Source: JAKAVN01 sp963734845 (lineage in GTDB: Bacteria > Desulfobacterota > Binatia > Binatales > Binataceae). Taken from it: a stretch of 64,000 nt of DNA. The notes under the pieces are model-generated. The model was given only the letters and a program-made list of their open reading frames with translations, was not told the origin of the DNA and did not search any database. Position 1 is the stretch's first letter. The number at the start of each line of letters is the position of its first letter. The DNA is taken from contig CAVTIS010000002.1 of NCBI GenBank assembly GCA_963734845.1, positions 1 through 64,000 of the forward strand, in the 5' to 3' direction. Below are positions 1 to 8,368 of this stretch, in pieces. The position numbers were made by a program, and so were the translations under genes.

Positions 1-812
1 AGTTATAGCTCCGCCAGCGCCGCGACCGCGCCCGCTCGAAGCGGTTACGGCGCGAACGATCCTGCCGACGGCGGAGCTGTGCCGCCGGGCTACACCAACA
101 ACACGGCCCAGAGCGGCACGCTCACCAGCTACCTGCAGAGCCATCGCCTCCCGCTCGTCGGCGCACAAGTGCTGAACAATAGCAGCGGCAATCAGCAAAT
201 CATCCTCTACGGTTTCGTGGCGACCGACTTCGGCAAGCAGGACGCGGCCGACAAGGCGCGCCGATATTTGCACAACCCCAACGCACCCGTGATCAACCGA
301 ATCGCGGTGCGGCCTGAGCTCGCCACCGGCGCCAACGGTTCCGCACCGGCTGCCTCAGCGGTGCCTATGGTGCGAGCGGATCGTCGTCTGGATCTTCCGG
401 ATCGTCTGGATCTTCCGGATCATCTGGATCTTCCGGAAATGAACTCGGCAGCGTGCAGAGCTATCAGGACCAGCAGCAACAGGCACAGCAGCAGCAACAG
501 TACATGCAGAATGGTCAGCCGAGCTCCAGCGGGCTGACCGCGATCGTGCCGCTTATCGGCATGATGGGCATGCTGAGCATGGGCAGCGGCGGCTTTGGGA
601 TGGGGAGTGGCGGCGGCTACGGCTATCCGCCCAGCTATGGCTCGCCATACGGAAGCTCGCCATATGGTGGTTCGCCGTACGGCGGCTCACCTTACGGATC
701 GCCTTACAGCCCGTATGGCGCCGCGCCGTATGGTTCCTATGGCAGTCCGTACGGGGCCTCGCCCTATGGGCCGTCCTACGGCTATCCCGGCGCCCCCCGA
801 AGCTTCCCGTGA
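1..812 (+). CDS. BON-like, Gly/Ser/Tyr-rich protein, 5' partial with one frame change
   Basis: The reading frame is open from base 1, so the start lies outside the window. The first ~110 codons (frame 1) resemble a BON-like or periplasmic adhesion domain: an LYGFVATDFGK strand-like stretch followed by AARRYL-type helix and an NRIAVRPEL strand. At about 340-362 the coherent protein switches to frame 3 and continues as a Ser/Gly linker, a Gln-rich segment (QDQQQQAQQQQQ), a hydrophobic Met/Gly stretch (LIGMMGMLSMGSGG) and many YGS/SPYGG repeats, ending at 812. The switch lies just before an 18-bp tandem repeat, where slippage or sequencing error is easy. The function is unknown; the Gly/Tyr-rich tail suggests a secreted or surface protein. 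The end overlaps the convergent epoxide hydrolase gene by 31 bp. Confidence 0.6.
377..437 (+). repeat. Imperfect 18-bp tandem repeat encoding Ser/Gly
   Basis: Three to four imperfect copies of the unit TCTTCCGGATCGTCTGGA follow one another. In frame 3 they encode a Gly-Ser-Ser linker inside the Gly/Tyr-rich protein. The apparent frame change of that gene lies immediately upstream. Confidence 0.8.
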
Positions 813-2026
813 CCGGGAGCTTCTCCGGATCGCTTTAGCCCCCTCAACTCCCGGAAAAACGCGCGGATATCGTCGGCAAGCAGCGCCGGCTCTTCCATCG
901 CGGCGAAATGCCCGCCCGACGGCATCTCCGTCCATCGCACGACGTTATACGCGCGCTCGGCCCAGCTCCGCGGCGGACGCATCAGCTCGGCGGGAAAATT
1001 CGCGACCGCCGTGGGCGTCTCGATTCGGGTGTCGGGCTTGGGATGCCACGGATGATGACGCGCCTCGTAGTACAGCCGGGTCGATGAATTTATCGTCCCG
1101 GTAATCCAATAGATCATCACGTTGGTCAGCAACTGGTCCCTGCTGAAGCGGCGCTCGACGTCGCCGTGACAATCGCTCCAGGTGCGGAACTTTTCGACGA
1201 TCCAGGCCGCCAGCCCCGCCGGCGAATCGTTGAGCGCGTAGGCCAGCGTCTGCGGCTTGGTGCCCTGGATCCATTGATATCCAGTCTCGTCGCGCCGAAA
1301 GCGCTCGAGGTCGCCGAGAAAAACTTTCTCCGCGTCGTTGAGCTCGGCCGGGCGGCGTCCCTCGGCGGCACCCACCGCGACCATATTGATATGGATGCCA
1401 TAAAGATGCTGGCGGTAGACCTCGCCCAGGCGCGAAGTTATCGCCGCGCCCCAATCGCCGCCCTGCGCGCCGAAGCGTTCGTAGCCGAGCACCCCATTCA
1501 TCAGCTTGAACATGATGTCGGCCATGGCCTGGATATTCATCGCGCGCGTGCGCGGATGCGCCGAGAAGCCATAGCCCGGCAGCGACGGAGCGACCACGGT
1601 GAAGGAGTCGCGCGCATCGCCGCCATGCGCCGCCGGATCGGTCAGACGCGGAATCAGCTCCATGAATTCGTACACCGACCCCGGCCATCCGTGCAGCAGC
1701 AGCAGCGGCTTGGGATTGGGGCCGCGGCCGCGCTCGTGGATGAAGTGCAGGTCTTCGCCGCCCGCCTCGGCGCGAAAATGGGCGAAGCGATTGAGCGCCC
1801 GCTCGTGCGCGCGCCAGTCGTAGCGCGTGCGCCAGTATTCGATCAGCTCGCGCAGGTAGGCGAGGTTGGTGCCGTAGTCCCAGGCCGAACCCGGCACTTC
1901 GTCGGGCAGCCGCGTGCGCTCCAGGCGCGCGCGGAGGTCGGCGAGCACTTCGTCGGAGACTTCGATCTTGAATGGTTCGATTTTTCCCTGCGCGATTTTG
2001 TCCTGAGCGATTTTATTCTGCGCCAT
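782..2026 (-). CDS. Epoxide hydrolase (EHN domain, alpha/beta fold)
   Basis: This 414-aa protein matches microsomal-type/EHN epoxide hydrolases, which open epoxides to diols through an enzyme-ester intermediate. Visible are the N-terminal EHN helix region (about residues 17-125), the oxyanion motif HGWPGS (112-117) and the nucleophile motif GGDWGA with Asp191. A C-terminal SGGHFAAMEEP segment supplies the probable catalytic His. Length is normal for the family. The extreme N-terminus is odd: residues 4-18 are three near-repeats of KIAQ(D/G), encoded by repeated GATTTTG-type DNA, so translation might start later. The next gene upstream on the same strand (YqeY-like) ends about 40 bp away, so the two could be co-transcribed. 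Substrate unknown; likely detoxification or xenobiotic catabolism. Confidence 0.88.
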   Translation of the reverse strand: MAQNKIAQDKIAQGKIEPFKIEVSDEVLADLRARLERTRLPDEVPGSAWDYGTNLAYLRELIEYWRTRYDWRAHERALNRFAHFRAEAGGEDLHFIHERGRGPNPKPLLLLHGWPGSVYEFMELIPRLTDPAAHGGDARDSFTVVAPSLPGYGFSAHPRTRAMNIQAMADIMFKLMNGVLGYERFGAQGGDWGAAITSRLGEVYRQHLYGIHINMVAVGAAEGRRPAELNDAEKVFLGDLERFRRDETGYQWIQGTKPQTLAYALNDSPAGLAAWIVEKFRTWSDCHGDVERRFSRDQLLTNVMIYWITGTINSSTRLYYEARHHPWHPKPDTRIETPTAVANFPAELMRPPRSWAERAYNVVRWTEMPSGGHFAAMEEPALLADDIRAFFRELRGLKRSGEAPGHGKLRGAPG

Positions 2027-2068
2027 CCCGCGCGTTCCTCCTGAAGCTCGCCGCTCACTGGTTGCGGT

Positions 2069-2500
2069 TTATTTGGGCGCGATCGCTTCCTTGACCAGCT
2101 GGCTCGCCACCCGTCCATCGAGTTGCGCACCGAAACGATCCTTGAGCGCTTTCATCAGCGGCCCCATCTGTTTCACTCCGGCCGCAACTTGCTCGGCGAT
2201 CGCCGCGCGCAATTCGCTTTCGTCCAGCGCCGCCGGCAGGTAGGAGTCGAGCACCCTCGCCTCCTCCTCGTTCTGCGCCACCAGGTCGGCGCGTCCGCCA
2301 TGGCGCGCGAAGCCCAGCGTCTCTTCGCGCCGCGCGCGCTCGCGCTTGATGATCTGGACGATCTCGGCTTCGTTGGCGTCGCGCCGCACGTCCTTTTCGA
2401 CCCGCGTGATTTCGGCCAGCACGCCGCGCAGCGTCATCGTGCGCAGCTTGTCGCCGCTCTTCATCGAGGCCTTGAGGTCTTCCTGCAGCTTCTGTTTCAC
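2069..2500 (-). CDS. GatB/YqeY domain-containing protein
   Basis: The 143-aa protein has the whole YqeY pattern: an N-terminal helical segment (KQKLQEDLKASMKSGDKLR), the central basic stretch IIKRERARREE, the YLPAALDESEL turn and a C-terminal GPLMKALKDRFGAQLDGRVAS motif. The family shares the tail domain of the GatB amidotransferase subunit and is thought to bind tRNA, but its role as a stand-alone protein is not well defined. It lies just upstream of the epoxide hydrolase on the same strand. Start ATG at 2500. Confidence 0.88.
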   Translation of the reverse strand: MKQKLQEDLKASMKSGDKLRTMTLRGVLAEITRVEKDVRRDANEAEIVQIIKRERARREETLGFARHGGRADLVAQNEEEARVLDSYLPAALDESELRAAIAEQVAAGVKQMGPLMKALKDRFGAQLDGRVASQLVKEAIAPK

Positions 2501-2914
2501 TCGAGTCTCTCCCGCACGGCCTTGCGCGCGCGCCTGCTCCGCGCGGCCGCATTCTCACTCTATCAATCGGCGTGACGGGCCTGAAAGGCGAAGGGTTTGA
2601 TCGATAAAGGCGCGATCGCCGTGGGCCGCCGGTGTCGGCGATCAAGATCTTAAGGACAAGATCTGAAGGACAAGATTTTAAGCTTCGATGCGCGTGCATC
2701 GGCCTTCGCGCGGCCTGCTGCGCTCCGCTGGACGCGCGGCCCGATACGGACTAAATGGAATGGATTGTTCTGATTGGTTTGCGTGGAAGGAGATTGACCA
2801 AGTGATGAGAGAATCGCGGATGAGCGGCGTCGGCTTGCGGGCGGCGGAATTTGCATCGGATCTGGTGGAACTCGCCTGCGCGGCGCGCGCGCGCTGACGC
2901 TTGCGCTTGCCCTC

Positions 2915-4285
2915 GTGGCCGCCTGCGCCGCGACGGCCGCCGCGCAGAGCGCTCCGGCGACCCGGCAGACCGTAGCGCAGTGGCTGACGCAGAACGCAAA
3001 CGCCAAGCCCGACTTCAAGCCCGGCGACGTGCTGACGGCCAAAGATCTGCAGCGCCTGCGGCCATTCATCCCTCCGGTTTACATCGACCAGTTCAATTTT
3101 CCCGAGCTCAAGATGCCGATCGTGGCCGCGCGCAGCCACATGCCGCGCAAGGACTACGCCGACTGCACCGAAAAGTACCAGGCGCAGGTGAAGCTCAAGA
3201 GCGACGGCACGCTCGACAATTACATCTGCGGCCAGCCCTTTTCGGACGCTTCGCTCGACCCCTCCGATCCGCAAGCGGGACAGAAGGCGGTCTGGAATTT
3301 CGAGCATCGCTGGCAGAATTACGGGCCGTTCGATCTGAATTTCATGTTTATCTTTGACCGCTTCGGCGGCAGCCATGACGGCTCAGCGCCCAACGCGATC
3401 GAATCGCCGCCGAGTACCTGGACCGGCGGGGCACATTTCAAGAGCAAGATGCCGACCGATGCGGCCAAGTATTTTGGCGGCGGCGGCACCTTCGTCAAGA
3501 CGCTCAGCAGCTTCTACCAGCGCACCTACTATAGCAACCTGGCGCAGCGCGCCGCCGAGGGCGGTGTATTGCCGGTGCCCGGCGCCAAGGAATTTTTCTG
3601 GAAGGAGTTCGAGGGATTCTTCGAACCCTTCGACGTGCGCGGCCAGGTCTTCATCACTTATCGCTACACCGATCCGTACCGCAGCGACGACGCATGGGCC
3701 TACGATCCGCAATCGCGGCGCGTGCGCCGCATCTCGGTCGAGGTCAAATCCGACTCCCTGGTCGGAACCGAGCAAACCGAGGAGGACTTCAACACCTTCT
3801 CCGCCCGCCCGGTGCGCTGGAACTTCAAGTTCCTCGGATGGCGCAATCTGCTCTGCGTGATGGACTCCAAGTACGACTACCCGCGCTACTTCGGTCCCAA
3901 CGGAATCGTGCCCGACGACGTATGGTCGATACGCCGCTTCGCGGTGGTCGAGCGCACGCCCAAGGAACAGCACCATCCCTACAGCAGCGTGGTCATGCTC
4001 TGGGACACCGAGGATTGGCATCCGTGGATGGCGCTGATGTTCGACCGCCAGCAGAATCTGTTCAAGTCGCTCACTTACTCGTTCCGCTGGAGCGAGGATT
4101 TCGAGCAATGGGCCGAGATTAACCACGGCGTCCAGGCGGCCGGGCTCCAGGGGCTGGTCGCGATCGACTATGGCAACAAGCGCGCGACCATCTTCCCGGC
4201 GTTCGGCGGCGGCTTTCCCGACGCCGACGTCAGTCACGTCGACAAACTATTCGACATCAGCAAGCTCGAGGAATTTCATCGTTAG
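2915..4285 (+). CDS. DUF1329 family exported protein
   Basis: The 456-aa protein matches DUF1329, a family of exported beta-rich proteins related to outer-membrane lipoprotein-sorting factors and often found beside lipid, steroid or hydrocarbon genes. Family-like stretches include RPFIPPVYIDQFNFPELKMP, FITYRYTDPYRSDDAWAYDP and the VRRISVEVKSDSLVGTEQTEEDF region. Translation from GTG 2915 begins inside a hydrophobic signal sequence; the open frame continues upstream with LTLALALVAAC but has no ATG, GTG or TTG before the stop at 2795. Either CTG 2894 is used, or the GC-alternating run at 2881-2894 carries an indel and the true start is the ATG at 2821 or 2806 in another frame. Function remains unproven. 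Confidence 0.82.
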   Translation: MAACAATAAAQSAPATRQTVAQWLTQNANAKPDFKPGDVLTAKDLQRLRPFIPPVYIDQFNFPELKMPIVAARSHMPRKDYADCTEKYQAQVKLKSDGTLDNYICGQPFSDASLDPSDPQAGQKAVWNFEHRWQNYGPFDLNFMFIFDRFGGSHDGSAPNAIESPPSTWTGGAHFKSKMPTDAAKYFGGGGTFVKTLSSFYQRTYYSNLAQRAAEGGVLPVPGAKEFFWKEFEGFFEPFDVRGQVFITYRYTDPYRSDDAWAYDPQSRRVRRISVEVKSDSLVGTEQTEEDFNTFSARPVRWNFKFLGWRNLLCVMDSKYDYPRYFGPNGIVPDDVWSIRRFAVVERTPKEQHHPYSSVVMLWDTEDWHPWMALMFDRQQNLFKSLTYSFRWSEDFEQWAEINHGVQAAGLQGLVAIDYGNKRATIFPAFGGGFPDADVSHVDKLFDISKLEEFHR

Positions 4286-4306
4286 CCGCGCAACCCCGGC
4301 GCTGCA

Positions 4307-5071
4307 TCAGAGGATGCAAGTTAATACCGCGAAGCCATGCGCGCTCGCGTCGGCGTAGAAATCGCGCAGCTTGCGGAACTCCTCGAATAGCCAGTCGGCG
4401 CCGGTGGCGTCCCAGCCGCCGGGGTAGATGCCGGCGCTGGTCATCAGGGCCGGGTCGAAGCGCGCCTTCATCTCGGTTTCGAGGTTCGCGCGGCCGAGTT
4501 CGCGCGCGGTCGCGGCCACCTGCTCCGGCGTGAAGTAGCGCGCCTCGCCATAGCCGCCGAAATCCTCGCCGATATCGGTGCCGCCCATTACCGCCTGGCC
4601 AAGAGCGGTGGAGTTCGGCTCCGCCGCTCCGCAGAGCAGGTAGTGAACGCCGTGCCATCCTTTGTCGAGCGAGATGCCCGTCTTCGCTCCGGCGTTCTGC
4701 GGTGCGATGCCTGCCGCCGCGGGCGGCTGCTTGTGCCCCATGCGCGACATCATGATATTGGCCAGCGCCTCGCCGCCCTTGCCACCCTCGAGCGCTTCGG
4801 CATTCACTCCAAGCCGCGCCAGGCGTTCGATGAGCGCCTGGCGAATCTTGGGATCCATCCCGGGTAGTGCGCCGCTGAGCAATGCAGGCCCCCGACTCTC
4901 CATGAGCTTGCGCAGGTTTTCCATGGCCTTGGCGGCCGCGCCTGGGGGCAGAGCGCCCGAGCCTTCGTCGTCGGAAGCCTCCTGGAAAACGCTTTCCACT
5001 GACTCCGGATCATCGAGCAGGGCTTTGAGTTGGGCGGGTTTGATTTGCACGAACCGGGCGATCATCGACAT
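4307..5071 (-). CDS. DUF1877 (YfbM-like) protein
   Basis: The 254-aa protein carries the DUF1877 pattern: an N-terminal MSMIARFVQIKPAQLKAL segment, a LDKGWHGVHYLLCG motif, GGTDIGEDFGGYGEARYFTPEQV, and a C-terminal LRDFYADASAHGFAVL end. The start at 5071 is preferred to the longer open frame because of the AAAGGGGGA ribosome site 8-10 bases upstream and because the family starts with this MSMI segment. The biochemical role of the family is not known. It faces the DUF1329 gene and ends 22 bp from it. Confidence 0.85.
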   Translation of the reverse strand: MSMIARFVQIKPAQLKALLDDPESVESVFQEASDDEGSGALPPGAAAKAMENLRKLMESRGPALLSGALPGMDPKIRQALIERLARLGVNAEALEGGKGGEALANIMMSRMGHKQPPAAAGIAPQNAGAKTGISLDKGWHGVHYLLCGAAEPNSTALGQAVMGGTDIGEDFGGYGEARYFTPEQVAATARELGRANLETEMKARFDPALMTSAGIYPGGWDATGADWLFEEFRKLRDFYADASAHGFAVLTCIL

Positions 5072-5357
5072 GGCGGTCTGTCCCCCTTTGGACGGCGCTG
5101 GCCGCAAGTCTAGCGGGCGCCGCGTAGCCATTTCTAGCCCCACGTAAACTGCTCTCCGCCTAGCACTCCACATCGGGCACTGTGCCCAGACGCGTGCATC
5201 TCCATGAGCTATGCATATCCGCCAAGCGCTACGCGCTTTTCTGCCCCGGCAGAAGATGCAGCGGCTTGCGCAGCGTATTTGGAATCGGGAACGAGTCGGC
5301 CACTCAAATGATTTGTTAAAAAAAAATAACTGGTGAATCAACGGAAGGGTTTCTCAC

Positions 5358-7283
5358 TCATTTCAGGCCCGCCTTGCGCAGGTCGGAAAGGTACCGTCGT
5401 CCTAAAGGACCCTGCCAATTTCCGGGTATCCTCTCCACCCCTTCCAGCGAGAACTGGGGACTGAGGCGCAGAACTTCCGCCGCCTCGGCTCGCGCGTCCT
5501 GCTCCCGCCCTAGTTCGGAATATGCATAGACCAGGTTCACGTGGACCCAGGGATTATTCTGGTCACTTCTTTTCAAGGCATCGACCGCTTCCGCGTACCG
5601 CCCCAATCCATTGTAAGCAACACCTTCCGGCATGGAGTATTTCTCCGGATGACGGGGATCGAGGCGGATTGCCTTCTGGGCATACGCAAGCACTTCCTCC
5701 GGTTTGCTCGTTCCCCAATCGGGCGGATCTATGCCGGCTGGGAACACGCACTCGGCGTCGTTGATGTCCGCCAGCGCAATCCACGCGAAAGCGCTGTTGG
5801 GGTCCAGCGAGACCGCCCGCTTGCCGTCGGCAACGGCTCGGTCGTGTTGGCCTTTGATCCCCTCGATCCACCCACGCACCGCGTACGCGCCCGCCTGTGA
5901 GTCATCCAGCGCGATGGCCTTTTCGACCGATTCGGCGGCATGATCCAGCACGCCCGGATCCTTATCAAACTGCCAGATGGAGCCTAGAAAATATGAAACG
6001 GCCAATGCTTCGTAGGCGTCCGCATAACCAGGGTCTAGCTCCAACGACTTCTTGAGCATCTTTCGACCTTTGGCTAAACCGTCCGGCGTTGGGTTCAAAA
6101 GAGTCGCGAACCCGCGCAAAAAATAGTCGTACGCTTCCAGATTTTTCGTGCGCTGCGGTAGCAGCCATCCCCGCTGCAGGACCGTGAGTTGAAGGTGGAG
6201 GGTCGCTGCAAGGCTTTGGACTATTTCGTCCTGCAGCGCAAAGATATCGTGCAACTGTCTATCATAGCGCTGAGTCCAGATTTGGTCGCCCGTGCTTGCG
6301 TCTACCAACTGAACATTAATACGCACCCGGTCGGCGGTTTTGCGTGCACTGCCCTCCAAAATGTATTTCACTCCTAGTTCCCGGCCTACTTCCTGCACCT
6401 TTGCCGGCTTGCCCTTGTAAGCGAAGGTGGAGCTGCGATCGATCACGAACAAGCCCGGGACCCGCGAGAGATCCGTGACAAGGTCGTCGGTGATACCGTC
6501 GCTGAAATATTCCTGCTGAGGATCGCCGCTCAGATTGGCGAACGGAAGCACGGCGATGGAAGGCTTGTCGGGCAAGGCAAGGGACGGACTCTGCGCAGGC
6601 GGAATCGAGGCGGAGGTTCGCGGCGGCTTGAGCGAGATATGTTGTACGAGCACGGTTGTCCCAACGATGATCGCCAGCCCGGTCAACGACAGCACGCCAC
6701 CCCGCCAATACCGGCGTGGAATACGACGGGTTTCCCGGTGCGGTGTGGTCCCGTTCAACAGCACTCGCCATACGTGCACCGGACGCGCGATGTTCTTGAC
6801 CGTCTGCTCGCCGTTGTCCTGGTAACCTAGCGCGAGCTTGTCCCGTACCTGTTCGTGAACCGTGCCCGAAATGCAGATGCCGCCGGGGTCGGCGAGACCC
6901 TCCAGCCGCGCCGCGACGTTGATCCCATCACCGTAGATCTGATCGCCCTCGACCATCACGTCGCCGAGGTTGACGCCGATGCGAAACTCCATCCGGCGCT
7001 CCGGCGGCAGCTTCGCGTTCTCGGCCTTGAGCGCGGTCTGAATATCGACTGCGCAATTCACCGCCTCGACCACGCTGGCGAACTCGGCCAGAACGCTATC
7101 GCCGGCCGAGTTTACGAAGCGGCCGTGGCGTTGCTCGATTAAGCGGTCGATGATCTTGCGGTGAGCGCTGAGGGTAACAAGGGTCGCCTCCTCATCTCCC
7201 CCCATGAGGCGGCTGTAGCCATAGACGTCGGCGCAGAGGATAGCGGCGAGCTTGCGTTCCACACCCACCTGTCGTGCCATCAT
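5358..7283 (-). CDS. Class III adenylate cyclase with TolB-like and TPR domains
   Basis: This 641-aa protein should make cyclic AMP and carries sensing/scaffold domains. The cyclase domain spans residues 10-170, with metal-binding Asp19 (ILCADVYGYS) and Asp62 (NSAGDSVLAEF) and the transition-state pair Asn122/Arg126 (NVAARLE). The adenine-contacting Lys of classical enzymes is Asn58 here. One membrane segment is at about 195-215. A TolB-like/FlgO-like region begins at PSIAVLPFANLSGDPQQEYFSDG (240-370), followed by TPR repeats to the end. The topology implies a cytoplasmic cyclase and an extracytoplasmic TPR part. A broken paralogue lies at 18.3-20.6 kb. A 20-base G tract stands about 150 bp upstream of the start. 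Confidence 0.88.
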   Translation of the reverse strand: MMARQVGVERKLAAILCADVYGYSRLMGGDEEATLVTLSAHRKIIDRLIEQRHGRFVNSAGDSVLAEFASVVEAVNCAVDIQTALKAENAKLPPERRMEFRIGVNLGDVMVEGDQIYGDGINVAARLEGLADPGGICISGTVHEQVRDKLALGYQDNGEQTVKNIARPVHVWRVLLNGTTPHRETRRIPRRYWRGGVLSLTGLAIIVGTTVLVQHISLKPPRTSASIPPAQSPSLALPDKPSIAVLPFANLSGDPQQEYFSDGITDDLVTDLSRVPGLFVIDRSSTFAYKGKPAKVQEVGRELGVKYILEGSARKTADRVRINVQLVDASTGDQIWTQRYDRQLHDIFALQDEIVQSLAATLHLQLTVLQRGWLLPQRTKNLEAYDYFLRGFATLLNPTPDGLAKGRKMLKKSLELDPGYADAYEALAVSYFLGSIWQFDKDPGVLDHAAESVEKAIALDDSQAGAYAVRGWIEGIKGQHDRAVADGKRAVSLDPNSAFAWIALADINDAECVFPAGIDPPDWGTSKPEEVLAYAQKAIRLDPRHPEKYSMPEGVAYNGLGRYAEAVDALKRSDQNNPWVHVNLVYAYSELGREQDARAEAAEVLRLSPQFSLEGVERIPGNWQGPLGRRYLSDLRKAGLK

Positions 7284-7435
7284 CCGGCTGGGACCTGACA
7301 GGTGTCAATTGCACGTGCGAAGCTGACCCGATTTGCCGGGGACTTCGCACGCGACCAGCTCGGGCTCGATGCGCCGACTGATGATATAGCCGCATGTGCG
7401 GCGCACATGGAATCCGTATCAGCGGCCAATCACTT

Positions 7436-7455
7436 GGGGGGGGGGGGGGGGGGGG
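7436..7455. repeat. Poly-G tract of 20 bases
   Basis: Twenty consecutive G residues lie between the cyclase gene start (7283, minus strand) and the Flp pilin gene. Such a tract is prone to slippage. It is not inside a gene that I can support, but it is about 150 bp upstream of the cyclase start and might affect its promoter. An assembly artefact is also possible. Confidence 0.95.
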
Positions 7456-7531
7456 CGGTTTCTGCCTCGGAGCGGATAGCACGTCACGTTTCGGGAGTAT
7501 GAAGGTACTTGACCAACGGGACGCTCTTGCT

Positions 7532-7567
7532 AAACGGGGCGAGCCCTTCCATCAGGCCCGCCCCGTT
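7532..7567 (-). terminator. Hairpin terminator downstream of Flp pilin
   Basis: AAACGGGGCGAGCC and GGCCCGCCCCGTTT form a 14-bp stem with one mismatch and an 8-base loop. It lies 44 bp past the pilin stop on the minus strand; the U tract is short (three to four), so termination may be partial or bidirectional. Confidence 0.6.
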
Positions 7568-7610
7568 TTGAGAAATTATTCCCGCGCGATCCCTTTTCCC
7601 CGCCGGATTT

Positions 7611-7808
7611 TCAGGCGTTGGTAAGAGTGGAATCCACGCCATTGGAGAGCGAACCGATGTTGTTGCCCAGCGCACGGTAGGTGCCGTAGACGACGACCGC
7701 GATGGCCGCGAGGATGAGCGCGTACTCCGTCATCGTCTGGCCCCGTGTACTGCGAACTACGGATTCACGAGCACGGACAAACATCTTCGTCACTGACTCC
7801 ATTTTCAC
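7611..7808 (-). CDS. Flp family type IVb pilin
   Basis: The 65-aa protein has a short charged leader, then the prepilin motif RGQTMTEYALIL followed by a single hydrophobic helix (AAIAVVVYGTY) and a short polar tail. This is the pattern of Flp/Fap pilins, which are cleaved by a TadV-type prepilin peptidase between Gly and the hydrophobic helix and assembled by the Tad machinery. A GGGGGTG ribosome site precedes the ATG. No tad/rcp genes are in the window. Related orphan pilins lie at 9.7 and 34.4 kb. The next gene upstream ends 44 bp away on the same strand. Confidence 0.9.
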   Translation of the reverse strand: MKMESVTKMFVRARESVVRSTRGQTMTEYALILAAIAVVVYGTYRALGNNIGSLSNGVDSTLTNA

Positions 7809-7852
7809 ACCCCCATTTTAACCATCATTATTTAGCACATTTGTGCGTTATC

Positions 7853-8368
7853 TCAGCGCAGGGACAACTTGGGAAACAGCGTCTTGAGGTCGACCGGGCG
7901 CTTGTCGGGTATTCTGTTCACGGCCTCCCCCGCGCACGTGATCGGCCTTTCTTCCTCGTGATCGACAAAAACCCCTTCTCGCACGAAATATCGTCGTTGT
8001 TTTGTTGGATTCTCGTCTTCCGCATCGGCGGCAGGTCGTCTGAAGGGAAAAAGGCCGCGCCGAGGGTAGTTCCCCCCTGCGAGATCTTGCACGACTTTAT
8101 CGTCCGATTGTGAGCTATCCATGCCAATTTCCGCACCCGGATGTTCGATGGCCGACCTGTCGCCGGGCGGTGCGGTTTGCGCACTCGAATGATCGCACGC
8201 GGGCGCACTCATATGTTGAGGTGCTGGCGAATCAGAGGACAGCGGCAGGTCTGGGCGAGTCGGCGTCGTCGAAAGCCGCGGCTTGCGCTTGAAAAGGGAA
8301 TTAGGCGCAGCATCTGGCTCAACGACTGGGACTAGGCATTTTCGCAGCTCTTCGAGGGTTGGGATCAT
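7853..8368 (-). CDS. Hypothetical protein upstream of Flp pilin
   Basis: I do not recognise this 171-aa protein. It starts MIPTLEELRKCL with a CAGGG-containing site a few bases upstream, is rich in Pro, Ser and Asp in the middle (probably disordered), and ends with a basic segment RPVDLKTLFPKLSLR. There is no signal peptide or membrane helix. It ends 44 bp before the Flp pilin on the same strand, so it may share its transcript. The open frame is longer than expected by chance, but coding status is uncertain. Confidence 0.42.
   Translation of the reverse strand: MIPTLEELRKCLVPVVEPDAAPNSLFKRKPRLSTTPTRPDLPLSSDSPAPQHMSAPACDHSSAQTAPPGDRSAIEHPGAEIGMDSSQSDDKVVQDLAGGNYPRRGLFPFRRPAADAEDENPTKQRRYFVREGVFVDHEEERPITCAGEAVNRIPDKRPVDLKTLFPKLSLR

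Noticed and set aside
1166..2044. Long plus-strand frame across the epoxide hydrolase gene
   Set aside because: It mirrors the real minus-strand gene; composition is Arg-rich with no family pattern.
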